Of a stretch of 13,632 bases of DNA, positions 1-7,419 are shown piece by piece (position 1 is the first letter of the stretch; the number at the start of each line of letters is the position of its first letter). The stretch spans positions 1 through 13,632 of the forward strand of contig CAMNDM010000069.1 of NCBI GenBank assembly GCA_946535435.1. Reading direction: 5' to 3'. This stretch comes from Physcocola sp002396385. GTDB lineage: Bacteria > Bacteroidota > Bacteroidia > Bacteroidales > Paludibacteraceae. The notes below the pieces were generated by a model that saw nothing but the letters and a program-made list of their open reading frames with translations, was not told the origin of the DNA and searched no databases. The translations under genes were made by a program, and so were the position numbers.

Positions 1-194
1 TCTCGAATTCAGCCTAATTTTTTTATTGAAGTTAACGTTTACCGGACAGCAATAAAAAAGAATAATAAGATTTCTTTCTGTTCTGAGTCATTCATAGTTT
101 CATTTTTTGCGAATTGTTAACTTACAATACAAAAGTAAGGCAAACGTGCACGTCGAAAAAGAGCAGAAAAGAACAGAAAATAAACACTTCTGCA
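1..194. other. Non-coding left flank
   Basis: I see no convincing gene here. The stretch is AT-rich and all ATG-initiated minus-strand frames near the left edge stop within about 20 codons. A plus-strand frame from 107 to 457 is open but highly basic, crosses two terminator hairpins and runs into the opposite-strand membrane gene, so I treat it as chance. A CAAAAGTA at 130-137 reads TACTTTTG on the minus strand, which fits the Bacteroidetes -7 box, but there is no clear -33 partner and no gene in reach. Confidence 0.5.
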
Positions 195-229
195 CAAAAA
201 AAGGTCTGGCAACAAAAAGTTACCAGACT
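195..229 (-). terminator. Rho-independent terminator (distal of a tandem pair)
   Basis: Read on the minus strand, a 10-bp stem with one G-T pair (arms at 219-228 and 204-213) closes a five-T loop and is followed by a run of seven T. It lies downstream of the membrane-protein gene that ends at 343 and just beyond a first terminator at 235-268. The stem core GTCTGG/CCAGAC recurs in the terminator at 1951-1984. Confidence 0.8.
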
Positions 230-234
230 ATAGG

Positions 235-268
235 AAAAAATGCCAACCTTTTTACAAAACCAGGCATT
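235..268 (-). terminator. Rho-independent terminator (proximal of a tandem pair)
   Basis: On the minus strand the arms AATGCC (263-268) and GGCATT (239-244) form a 6-bp stem with an inner TTTT/AAAA pairing, followed directly by a T-run (235-240). It is the first terminator-like structure after the minus-strand gene ending at 343. Confidence 0.65.
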
Positions 269-342
269 AAAAAATTGCGTCGTTTAAAATTCCGAACCAA
301 AACACTCACACCATCCCTTCGCCGAAAAGGATGTGAACGGCA

Positions 343-993
343 TCAATCGTCGTTAAGGGCAGCAATAGCCTCGGCTTTGACCAACCAAGCCACCGCGAAA
401 GCCTCGAGCATAACAAACTCGTTCAGCCAAGTGAGCGGGAACCACTGGGGAATGTAACTTTTAAAGAAAGCGATTTCAACAGCCTGTATGACGCAGAAAG
501 CGAAAATAACCACACCACAGATTCTGTAAACAAGGTTTCTTCTCTTTTTCTGCTCGGTGTTGGAATTGCCGAGCGTGAACAAGAAAAAGATATTGACTGC
601 AAAAGCCAAGAACAAGACTGAAGCAAAAACAGAGTGGAGGACATGGCTGGTATCGACAGGCAGTTGGAAAATGCCGACACGTTCGGGCACACCAGGCGTA
701 CGACACGGGAAGACGATGATGCCCAAAGCCCCCAACGATTGAATGGCGGACATCAACCTATCGCGCCAATCATAACCATGGTAGCAGGCAAAGAAGACAG
801 CAGTACAGAACAGCAGTCCTATCATACAAATATTAGAAGACGCATAAAAAGTAGCGCTAATGCTCTTGTACCAACCCGGCAAATTGGAATCAGCGCCAAA
901 AAAACCGAAAATTATACATGCAGGTGCAAGCAAAGCACAAAGCAATCCCAACATGCGTCGTTGGAACAGCATAGTTTTAGATTCTACTCCCAT
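343..993 (-). CDS. Uncharacterised six-helix membrane protein
   Basis: I do not recognise a named function. The 216-residue product is hydrophobic almost throughout, with about six predicted membrane helices (roughly residues 13-33, 54-71, 80-98, 113-137, 150-172 and 185-206) and a short basic cytoplasmic-type loop (EQKKRRN, about 147-153). A conserved-looking stretch with GWYKSISATFYAS follows helix 1, and a Cys-Arg-Thr-Pro-Gly loop follows helix 3. Such Ser-Ile-Ser-Ala motifs occur in uncharacterised bacterial membrane-protein families (DUF998-like), but I cannot assign one firmly. The start at 993 is an ATG; another in-frame ATG lies at 972 (residue 8), and the shorter form is also possible. 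A good promoter lies just upstream and tandem terminators lie downstream, so it is probably a single-gene transcript. Confidence 0.8.
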   Translation of the reverse strand: MGVESKTMLFQRRMLGLLCALLAPACIIFGFFGADSNLPGWYKSISATFYASSNICMIGLLFCTAVFFACYHGYDWRDRLMSAIQSLGALGIIVFPCRTPGVPERVGIFQLPVDTSHVLHSVFASVLFLAFAVNIFFLFTLGNSNTEQKKRRNLVYRICGVVIFAFCVIQAVEIAFFKSYIPQWFPLTWLNEFVMLEAFAVAWLVKAEAIAALNDD

Positions 994-1022
994 TATATTA
1001 CATATTTAGTTGTATTTTATCG

Positions 1023-1053
1023 CAAATTTAAACAAACAGTGCGACAAAACAAC
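1023..1053 (-). promoter_or_regulatory. Bacteroidetes-type promoter for the membrane gene at 343-993
   Basis: On the minus strand GTTG (1050-1053) is followed after 19 bp by TAAATTTG (1023-1030), an exact match to the TAnnTTTG -7 box. It ends 29 bp before the ATG at 993. No experimental support is visible. Confidence 0.6.
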
Positions 1054-1076
1054 AAGACAGAGTCACGCCAACCAAG

Positions 1077-1111
1077 AAAAAAGTGACGGGAGTTTTCACA
1101 ACTACCGTCAC
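1077..1111 (-). terminator. Rho-independent terminator
   Basis: On the minus strand GTGACGG (1105-1111) pairs with CCGTCAC (1083-1089). The stem extends inward by AGTT/AACT after one mismatch and is followed by a six-T run (1077-1082). It should end the transcript of the minus-strand gene that stops at 1245, and it isolates that gene from the next one at 993. Confidence 0.75.
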
Positions 1112-1244
1112 CCACATAACCTTAACTATGAAAAATCTATCTGTTTTGTTTGCACTACAAAATTATTTAACATCATCAACATATACAAATAAAACAGTAA
1201 GCTATATATACTAAAAAATTGTCCGAAATCGGAAAAAGTTCTAT

Positions 1245-1862
1245 TTATGAGGGACTAATAATTTCTTTCAACGTTGAAAACATAGCGTAGAGGAAAAAAC
1301 ACAAAAATACAATAGATAGGAACCCACAGATAATAATCGAGAAATAAATTCCCACTTTATGTAACATAGTACAATCTCTTTCACACACAACAACAGGACA
1401 GTTTTCTTTTGTAAAAACCTTTACCAAATTGCCCTCTTTTTCCTTCCACTGCAATGAAGAATTTTTGCCGCCTTGGTACAAAGTCTTCACTTCGCCTAGC
1501 ACCTTAATTTTTGAACTCCTTATATAGTTGTGCTCTTCCACAACACCAGAAACAACGGTTCCATGATTGATAACTCCGATTGCACGTATACCATCTAGAA
1601 CTTGATAAGGAAGGAAAACAATGAACGGAATAGCAAGAAAGGCCCCAAAAAATTCTAGGACAGCGTCTTTCCATCTTGACCTTATATCACGTTTAGGCTG
1701 TTTTATTTCAGCTTTTTGGTGTATCGTTTCAGGCTGCTCATTATCAACTTTTCGCTGAGCATCACCATACTGCTGTTCCAAAACTTTTTGGCGTTCAGCA
1801 CCATGTTGTTCCTCTACAGCTTTGTGCAGTTTCCACTTATTGCGTCTTAAATATCTTCCCAT
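1245..1862 (-). CDS. Hypothetical two-helix membrane protein with coiled N-terminus
   Basis: Not recognised. I start it at the ATG at 1862 (205 residues); a TTG two codons further upstream (1868) also keeps the frame open but is a poorer start. Residues 1-60 are strongly charged and Gln/Glu/Lys-rich, likely helical or coiled coil. A membrane helix follows (about 68-92), then a roughly 75-residue soluble domain containing three cysteines spaced C-x6-C-x3-C, then a second helix (about 171-197) and a short tail. The helix-domain-helix layout resembles small envelope proteins of the DUF3592 kind, but I see no diagnostic motif. It has its own putative promoter and terminator and no functional link to the threonine genes beside it. 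It could be a narrow-range lineage gene. Confidence 0.7.
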   Translation of the reverse strand: MGRYLRRNKWKLHKAVEEQHGAERQKVLEQQYGDAQRKVDNEQPETIHQKAEIKQPKRDIRSRWKDAVLEFFGAFLAIPFIVFLPYQVLDGIRAIGVINHGTVVSGVVEEHNYIRSSKIKVLGEVKTLYQGGKNSSLQWKEKEGNLVKVFTKENCPVVVCERDCTMLHKVGIYFSIIICGFLSIVFLCFFLYAMFSTLKEIISPS

Positions 1863-1885
1863 AAACAAAATAATTTAGTACGAAA

Positions 1886-1916
1886 CAAAATTATAGAAAA
1901 AGGCGGCCTGGATAAA
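1886..1916 (-). promoter_or_regulatory. Possible promoter for the gene at 1245-1862
   Basis: CAAAATTA at 1886-1893 reads TAATTTTG on the minus strand, matching TAnnTTTG. A weak -33 element (TTTA, 1913-1916) lies 19 bp further out. The predicted start would leave only a short leader before the ATG at 1862. Confidence 0.4.
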
Positions 1917-1950
1917 GAGCATAAAAGCGTAAAAAGTGAGCATATTTGAA

Positions 1951-1984
1951 CAAAAAAAGTCTGGCAATAAAAATCACCAGACTT
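1951..1984 (-). terminator. Rho-independent terminator of the thrA-apgM unit
   Basis: On the minus strand AAGTCTGG (1977-1984) pairs perfectly over 8 bp with CCAGACTT (1957-1964), with a 12-nt loop, and the second arm runs into further T residues ending at 1952. It begins 22 bp after the apgM-type stop codon, so it closes the thrA-apgM transcript without a thrC gene in it. Confidence 0.85.
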
Positions 1985-2006
1985 CTTTATAGTGTATAAA
2001 ACCAAA

Positions 2007-3224
2007 TTACTTTTTCAGTTGGCCGAGCACAGCGCGCATAAACTCGTCACCTGTCAGCAGTCCATATGCCCCATCTTTACAAGCCTCCTCGTCATAGACC
2101 TGCACCGCATCGGGTTGTTGTCCGGGCGTATAGATCAGGAACGGAATAGGCCGGGACACATGGGTTTTCAGCCGGCAAGGTGTCGGATGGTCGGGAAGGA
2201 CAGCAATAGTGACAGGCTCGTCCCACTTCGATACTTCCTCAAAAATCGGTTTAACAGCCCTGTTCTCGAGGTACTCCACCGTTTTGAGTTTCAAATCGAC
2301 ATTACCCTCATGTCCTGCTTCGTCGCTGGCCTCGATGTGAAGGTAGACAAAATCGTTGTGTTTGAGCGCCTCGATAGCCGCCTGTGCCTTTCCCTCGTAA
2401 TTGGTATCGAAAAGACCGGTAGCGCCTTCCACCTCAACAGGCTTAAGACCCGCCAGCACACCGATACCCTTAATAAGGTCGACCGCAGTAATAACCACCC
2501 CCGAATTGATGCCAAACATCTCCTTCAGTGTCTTCATGGAAGGCTTATAGCCAGCCGACCACGGCCAAATGCTATTGGCAGGATCTTTACCCTCGGCTTT
2601 GCGCTTCAGGTTAACAGGATGATTTTCAAGAATTTTTTGCGAACGAATGATTAAATCGTTGAGCAAATTGGCCGTTTGTTCGGCCTCAGGTTTGTCAGCC
2701 TTGACCATAACATCACGGAAAGGAGTGCCAGGAACATCGTGAGGAGGTGTGCAGCTGACAAACTTATTGCCGTTCTTAACCTTCAGAATATGTCTGTACT
2801 GAATGCCCCGATGGAAACTAACCACTTCGTCGCCCAACTCCTTGTTAAGCGCATCAAGCAGTTCATAAGCCTCTTCGCTGGAAATGTGGCCAGCAGAATG
2901 ATTCTTGATTTTACCATCTTCGATGCAGATAAGGTTACAACGCATCACCATCTCCCCATCGTAGATAGGAACACCCGCACCCGCACATTCGAGCGAGCCA
3001 CGCCCCTCGAACACTTTTCTGACGTCGTAGCCCAAAACCTGTAAATTTGCAATCTCACTACCCGGATGAAAGCCAGTAGGAACCGTTTCGAGCATACCAC
3101 ACCGGCCATTTTTTGCCAAATAATCGATTACAGGCTTGTTAGCCGCCTGCAAAATTGTTTTGTTTCCCAGCGCTGGAATAGGGTCATCGGCCATACCGTC
3201 GCCAAGAATGATAATGTATTTCAT
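2007..3224 (-). CDS. apgM: ApgM-family phosphoglycerate mutase-like protein, probable alternative homoserine kinase
   Basis: The 405-residue product matches the cofactor-independent, archaeal-type phosphoglycerate mutase family in length and motifs. These are an N-terminal metal site ILGDGMADDP (7-15), the candidate catalytic Ser56 in HPGSEIANL, HIEASDEAGHEG (296-307) and the metal-binding Asp345-His346 in VLPDHPTPC. The family belongs to the alkaline-phosphatase superfamily and uses two divalent metals. Its position decides the likely role: it follows thrA by 108 bp on the same strand. A subfamily of ApgM-like proteins in threonine operons that lack thrB has been proposed to act as homoserine kinase (the TIGR02535 concept, from memory). 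I therefore infer phosphorylation of homoserine rather than glycolysis, though automatic annotation will usually say phosphoglycerate mutase. It lacks a clear promoter of its own and ends at a strong terminator. Confidence 0.93.
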   Translation of the reverse strand: MKYIIILGDGMADDPIPALGNKTILQAANKPVIDYLAKNGRCGMLETVPTGFHPGSEIANLQVLGYDVRKVFEGRGSLECAGAGVPIYDGEMVMRCNLICIEDGKIKNHSAGHISSEEAYELLDALNKELGDEVVSFHRGIQYRHILKVKNGNKFVSCTPPHDVPGTPFRDVMVKADKPEAEQTANLLNDLIIRSQKILENHPVNLKRKAEGKDPANSIWPWSAGYKPSMKTLKEMFGINSGVVITAVDLIKGIGVLAGLKPVEVEGATGLFDTNYEGKAQAAIEALKHNDFVYLHIEASDEAGHEGNVDLKLKTVEYLENRAVKPIFEEVSKWDEPVTIAVLPDHPTPCRLKTHVSRPIPFLIYTPGQQPDAVQVYDEEACKDGAYGLLTGDEFMRAVLGQLKK

Positions 3225-3295
3225 AATAACAAACCTTTAAATTAGCCGTTCAAGAACAGCCACAAGATTTTGTATTGTCATTAATGCAAATAAAC

Positions 3296-3316
3296 AGGGA
3301 GTGTAAGCACACCCCT
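3296..3316 (-). other. Intercistronic hairpin between thrA and apgM
   Basis: AGGG-GTGT (with one bulged A) pairs with ACAC-CCCT around an AAGC loop in the 108-bp gap. No T-run follows on the minus strand, so I read it as a possible mRNA-stabilising or attenuating structure rather than a true terminator. Confidence 0.3.
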
Positions 3317-3332
3317 ACTGCCCTAAAGGCGT

Positions 3333-5759
3333 TTATCTGATGTTAGCAATGCTGATAACATCGGCAAAGACACCAGCAGCGGTAACACCCGCACCCGCAC
3401 CGTAACCCTTAATCATCATAGGGTCCTGCTTATAGCGCGCAGTGGTGATGAGGATAACGTTGTTCGAGCCCTCGAGATCGTAGAACGGACTGCGCTGGTC
3501 AACAGCACGCAGGCCGACATTGGTCTTACCGTCTTCAAGCGTAGCAACGAAACGCCACTTCTTGTTTTCCTTCTCCAACTCCAAGCGTTTGAGTTCGAAC
3601 TCGGCATCGAAACCTTCGACCTTCTTCCAGAAATCGTCGAGCGAGCCGTCGAAGAACTCGGTAGGGATGAAGAGGTTCTTCTCCACGTCGTCTTGCTCAA
3701 CCTGATAGCCTGACTCACGCGCCAAAATAACAAGTTTGCGGATAACGTCCTTACCACTAAGGTCGATACGAGGGTCTGGTTCAGCGAAGCGCGCCTCCAT
3801 CGCCATACGGATGGCCTTGCTGAGAGGAATATCCTTGCTGATGGTGTTGAAGATAAAGTTCAAAGTACCAGAGAGCACAGCCTCAAGTTTGAGGATGCGG
3901 TCGCCCGAGTAAATGAGGTCGTTGATGGTGTTGATGATAGGAAGACCCGCCCCCACATTCGTCTCGAACAAATATTTAACCCCCTTCTTGCGGGCAATGT
4001 TCTTGAGTTCGGCGTAGTTCTTATATTCAGAAGAAGCGGCAATTTTGTTAGCGGCAACCACATTGATGTTGTGTGACAACAGATCGCGGTAGATGCTTGC
4101 GATGCCCGCGCTGGCAGTACAATCGACGAAAACGCAGTTGTACATATTGAGGTCGATGAGCGCATTCTTCAGAGCCTCAGGGGTAGAAGGTTTCCCTTCG
4201 GTCTGCAACAAGTCGCGATATTTGGTAAGGTCAACCCCGTTGCGGTCAAGGATGTAGCTGTTGACATCGGCAATACCGATAACACGCACCTTCAGCCGGT
4301 TTTGGTTCATAAGCAAGTCGGCCTGCGTGTGGAACTGCTCGAGCAGGCTGCCACCAATATTACCCGTACCCACAACAAAGAGGTTCAGTTCCTGATAATC
4401 TTGTAGGAAGAACGACTCGTGAATTGCGTTGAGCGCCTTGCGGAGGTTGGCCTGAGAAACCACCAGCGAGATGTTGGTTTCGGAAGAGCCCTGCGCCAGA
4501 GCGATGATATTCACATTGTTTCTGCCAAGCGCATTGCACAGTTTACCGGCAGTGCCAGTTGTCTGCTTCATATTGTCGCCCACAATGGCAATAATAGCCA
4601 TACCCTTTTCGGCATTGATAGCAGAAAGGGCGCCCTGAGCTAATTCCTTTGCGAACTCATCACGAAGCAAAAGCACCGACTTCTCAGCATCGTCGGCCTT
4701 CACACCAATAGAGATGGAGCTGCCGGAAGATGCCTGCGAAACAAACAGGGTGCGAATGCCACGGGTAGACAAAGTAGAGAAGATACGACCGTTAGCGTCG
4801 GCAATGCCCAACATACCCATACCCTGGATAGCGATAAGGGCGGTGTCGCTGATGGAAGAGATGCCCTTGATAGTACGCTCGTCGTCTTCCTTGTTGTTTG
4901 ATATAATAGAGCCAGCAGCCTCCGGTTCGTTGATATTCCTGATAACGATAGGCACATTTTCGGAAGAGGCCGGATAAATAGTTGGCGGGAAGATCACCTT
5001 AGCGCCAAAGTTACACAGCTCCATCGCTTCGGAATAGCTGAGGTGGCTGATAGGATATGCGTTAGAAATAACCTCAGGGTCGGCCGTCATAAATCCGCGC
5101 GACGAACACCAGATATCGATTTCACGCACACGCAAAGCCGCACCAATAAGGGCAGCAGTATAATCAGATCCGCCACGTCCGAGTGTAGTCACCTCGCCAG
5201 AATCGACCGCCGAAGCAATGAAACCCGGAACAACCGTACGCTGGTTAGCGACCGAGAAAGCAGTTTGAATAGCCTTGAAAGTAGCGGGCACATCGACAAT
5301 GGAAGAAGTGCCACCCGACGTCTTTATAAGGTTGCGCGAATCGAGCAGAGCGGCATCGACAAAACGGCTGATAACCAACGCAGAGACACGCTCACCATAG
5401 CTGAGGATGGCATTGAAAGTTTTCTGTGTAAGTTCGCGGATAAGGCAGACCCCCTTCAAGATGTTCTCAAGCTCGCTGTGAAGAGCATTCACATCGGCCA
5501 GAACCGCCTCTTGCATAGAAGTAGGAATAATGCCCTCGACAATATGCTTGTGTTCAGCAACGATATCGTTGAACTGTTCGATGTAAGAAAGTGAGCCTTG
5601 CGCGGCAAGAGTGCTTGTTGTTATAAGTTTGTCGGTTATACCTTCGGCGGCAGATACCACAATAATAACGGGTTCGTTAACCCCCTCAACAATCTTCTTG
5701 ACTTGCTGCAAGTTCTTTATGGAGCCTACGGATGCTCCATTAAATTTTATTACTTTCAT
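3333..5759 (-). CDS. thrA: Bifunctional aspartate kinase / homoserine dehydrogenase I
   Basis: The product has 808 residues, close to the roughly 820 of E. coli ThrA. It catalyses the first and third steps of the route from aspartate to homoserine, feeding threonine and methionine synthesis in the cytoplasm. The N-terminal aspartokinase part (about 1-300) has KFNGASVG at 5-12, YGERVSALV and the Asp-containing GRGGSDYTAALIG motif. Tandem ACT-type regulatory regions follow (about 300-455; for example VGDNMKQTTGTAG). The homoserine dehydrogenase part starts with the Rossmann nucleotide site GTGNIGG at 464-470 and continues with ANKIA, FETNVGAGLP and LSGTLNFIFN, all typical. The aspartokinase signature is normally KFGGTS; here Asn and Ala replace a Gly and the Thr. 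The start is the ATG at 5759, with a -7-like box about 45 bp upstream. The ApgM-type gene follows in the same direction. Confidence 0.97.
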   Translation of the reverse strand: MKVIKFNGASVGSIKNLQQVKKIVEGVNEPVIIVVSAAEGITDKLITTSTLAAQGSLSYIEQFNDIVAEHKHIVEGIIPTSMQEAVLADVNALHSELENILKGVCLIRELTQKTFNAILSYGERVSALVISRFVDAALLDSRNLIKTSGGTSSIVDVPATFKAIQTAFSVANQRTVVPGFIASAVDSGEVTTLGRGGSDYTAALIGAALRVREIDIWCSSRGFMTADPEVISNAYPISHLSYSEAMELCNFGAKVIFPPTIYPASSENVPIVIRNINEPEAAGSIISNNKEDDERTIKGISSISDTALIAIQGMGMLGIADANGRIFSTLSTRGIRTLFVSQASSGSSISIGVKADDAEKSVLLLRDEFAKELAQGALSAINAEKGMAIIAIVGDNMKQTTGTAGKLCNALGRNNVNIIALAQGSSETNISLVVSQANLRKALNAIHESFFLQDYQELNLFVVGTGNIGGSLLEQFHTQADLLMNQNRLKVRVIGIADVNSYILDRNGVDLTKYRDLLQTEGKPSTPEALKNALIDLNMYNCVFVDCTASAGIASIYRDLLSHNINVVAANKIAASSEYKNYAELKNIARKKGVKYLFETNVGAGLPIINTINDLIYSGDRILKLEAVLSGTLNFIFNTISKDIPLSKAIRMAMEARFAEPDPRIDLSGKDVIRKLVILARESGYQVEQDDVEKNLFIPTEFFDGSLDDFWKKVEGFDAEFELKRLELEKENKKWRFVATLEDGKTNVGLRAVDQRSPFYDLEGSNNVILITTARYKQDPMMIKGYGAGAGVTAAGVFADVISIANIR

Positions 5760-6039
5760 ACGAGATGTATATATTAATTTGATATTATTCTACTAAATAT
5801 GCAAAGATAAGAAAAATTGGCAAGAAAAGGCAGTTTTTTGAAGAATTGAGAGGGGACGGTTACATAGATTAGTTGTAATAGGTGCTTATTTGTTATTGTA
5901 TGGGATTATGCATCAACTTCATCCGCTCTATTTTTCCTGGCCTATACAAAGACCTTGACTATTTCACATTATTTGTTCCATTCTCTACTATACTTTATAC
6001 TCGTCTTTCCTAACGTCACAAGATTAAAGAATTGGAGTT
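5760..6039. other. Divergent intergenic region between thrA and the recombinase
   Basis: This 280-bp gap separates the leftward threonine genes from the rightward accessory module. It contains the thrA promoter candidate (5802-5809). The recombinase start is preceded by GGAG four to five bases before its ATG. I see no tRNA, no obvious attachment-site duplication and no open frame worth calling. Confidence 0.5.
5802..5809 (-). promoter_or_regulatory. Candidate -7 box of the thrA promoter
   Basis: CAAAGATA reads TATCTTTG on the minus strand, an exact TAnnTTTG match, 42 bp upstream of the thrA ATG. The -33 region is weak (ACTG about 21 bp further out), so the box is better supported than the whole promoter. 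Confidence 0.5.
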
Positions 6040-7233
6040 ATGACATCAATAAAGATAAAATTCAGACCTTCCAGTGTCGAAGGCAAGGAAGGATGCATCT
6101 ACTTTCAGATTATCCATAACCGTGTAGTCCGTCAGTTGAATACAGGCTACAGAATTTTCGCATCCGAATGGGACGAAGATACGGAGACGATTATCGCCAA
6201 TGGGAACAGAACATACATTGTCTATGCCATCAAGGAACGTCTTTCATGGGATGCTGCCAGATTGGACAAGGTCGTGGCTCAACTGGATGCAGAACGACGC
6301 AAGTACTCGGCTGACGAGGTGATAACAATCTATCATAAACTGACAAAAGAAGTTTCCCTCTTCTCATTCTGGCACAATGTAATAGATCAGTTGAAGCAAC
6401 TGAGTAAAATACGGACTGCCGAGACCTATACAACAACACTAAGAAGTTTTATGCAGTTTCTTGGGAATCAAGACATACCGCTGGACGGCATAACATCCGA
6501 CAAAATGCTCCTATACGAAAACCATCTGAAAACCAGAGGAGTGTGCATGAACACTATTTCCTTCTATATGCGCATCCTTCGTGCCGTCTATAACCGTGCC
6601 GTAGAAAAAGACTTGATCGCACAAAACAACCCTTTCCGACACGTCTATACAGGAGTTGATAAGACGGTGAAGCGTGCAATTCCAATCAAGGATATTAAAG
6701 CCTTGAAGGATATAGATTTGTCAATGAATCCGACATTGGATTTCACCCGTGACATGTTCTTGTTCTGCTTCTATACCAGAGGTATGTCTTTCGTGGATAT
6801 GGCGTACCTTAGGAAGTCAGACATTAAGAACGGAATTCTTACCTATTGCAGACGAAAGACAGGTCAAGTACTGACTATAAAGTGGGAAAAATGCATGGCT
6901 AATATTGTAAACAAATATCCAGAAAACCAAACAGAATACCTACTACCGATCATCAAGAAACAAGGAAACGAGCGAAAACAATACAACAACGCATTGCATT
7001 TAGTGAACAATCACCTAAAAGTCATTTCGGAGATGCTGAAACTCCAGCGGCCACTCTCGACGTATGTAGCTCGTCACTCGTGGGCAAGTGCAGCCAAAGC
7101 AAAGAATATACCTCTGTCAGTCATCAGCGAAGGAATGGGACACAACTCAGAAACAACCACACGAATCTACCTTGCTTCATTAGAGACATCGGTTGTTGAC
7201 AAAGCAAATAAAATGATATTGGGATTGTTGTAA
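6040..7233 (+). CDS. Tyrosine recombinase / site-specific integrase (candidate DNA invertase)
   Basis: The 397-residue protein has the layout of Bacteroidetes tyrosine recombinases: an arm-type N-terminal domain (about 1-90), a SAM-like core-binding domain (about 100-205) and a C-terminal catalytic domain. The catalytic residues I can place are Arg247 (TRGMSFVDMAYL), Lys273 (CRRKTGQ), Arg345 in TYVARHSWA, His368 in GMGHNSETTTRIY, and the nucleophile Tyr377. The first residue of the HxxR motif is Tyr342 rather than His, a change I associate with Bacteroidetes members of the family. It could be the integrase of a genomic island, or a local invertase like the Tsr recombinases that flip promoters in Bacteroides. 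Two oppositely oriented candidate crossover sites lie 22-209 bp past its stop codon, which favours the second role. The ATG at 6040 is preceded by GGAG. Confidence 0.93.
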   Translation: MTSIKIKFRPSSVEGKEGCIYFQIIHNRVVRQLNTGYRIFASEWDEDTETIIANGNRTYIVYAIKERLSWDAARLDKVVAQLDAERRKYSADEVITIYHKLTKEVSLFSFWHNVIDQLKQLSKIRTAETYTTTLRSFMQFLGNQDIPLDGITSDKMLLYENHLKTRGVCMNTISFYMRILRAVYNRAVEKDLIAQNNPFRHVYTGVDKTVKRAIPIKDIKALKDIDLSMNPTLDFTRDMFLFCFYTRGMSFVDMAYLRKSDIKNGILTYCRRKTGQVLTIKWEKCMANIVNKYPENQTEYLLPIIKKQGNERKQYNNALHLVNNHLKVISEMLKLQRPLSTYVARHSWASAAKAKNIPLSVISEGMGHNSETTTRIYLASLETSVVDKANKMILGLL

Positions 7234-7254
7234 ACAATAGTCTGTTTAATAAAA

Positions 7255-7277
7255 ATATCCGTCTCTTGCCGAGAGAT
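7255..7277 (+). repeat. Candidate recombination site, left copy
   Basis: ATATCCGTCTCT, core TGCCG, then AGAGAT. The arms TCTCT and AGAGA are inverted repeats around the asymmetric 5-bp core, the architecture of a tyrosine-recombinase crossover site. The 15 bp at 7262-7276 are the exact reverse complement of 7427-7441. It starts 22 bp after the recombinase stop codon and could also act as a weak hairpin in its mRNA. Confidence 0.65.
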
Positions 7278-7379
7278 ATTTGTGAATTATAAAAAACTGA
7301 ATTACAGTGTGTTTTTTATGATATTGTATGGTCTATTTACTAAACAATGCAAAAAAACAGGAGAAGAGAACAGGTATTT

Positions 7380-7412
7380 ATTGCTGAATGTGGGGGATTT
7401 TTAGTAACTTTC
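7380..7412 (+). promoter_or_regulatory. Candidate promoter for the helicase-methylase unit, inside the putative invertible segment
   Basis: ATTG (7380-7383), a 21-bp spacer, then TAACTTTC (7405-7412). Compared with the Bacteroidetes consensus TTTG-N19-21-TAnnTTTG, each box has one mismatch. Transcription would begin close to 7419, at the edge of the right-hand site, and read toward the helicase start at 7588. I found no comparable match on the opposite strand of the segment. Confidence 0.4.
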
Positions 7413-7419
7413 TACTCCG

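Noticed and set aside
107..457. Open plus-strand frame of 116 codons
   Set aside because: It crosses two minus-strand terminators, is very basic and overlaps the opposite-strand membrane gene. No recognisable domain.
1992..2654. Long plus-strand frame (220 codons) opposite the ApgM-type gene
   Set aside because: It is antisense to a clearly conserved coding region and has no motif of its own.
5043..5594. Plus-strand frame of 183 codons opposite thrA
   Set aside because: A shadow of the aspartokinase coding region; composition is charged and featureless.
7262..7276. Left site read as a simple terminator for the recombinase gene
   Set aside because: The stem is only 5 bp with no T-run, and the near-identical second copy with an inverted core is better explained by recombination, although a weak terminator effect is not excluded.
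5894..7331. 10-bp direct repeat TATTGTATGG at 5894-5903 and 7322-7331 flanking the recombinase gene as a possible attachment-site pair
   Set aside because: Too short and AT-rich, and the similarity does not extend beyond it. The right copy lies within the putative invertible segment.
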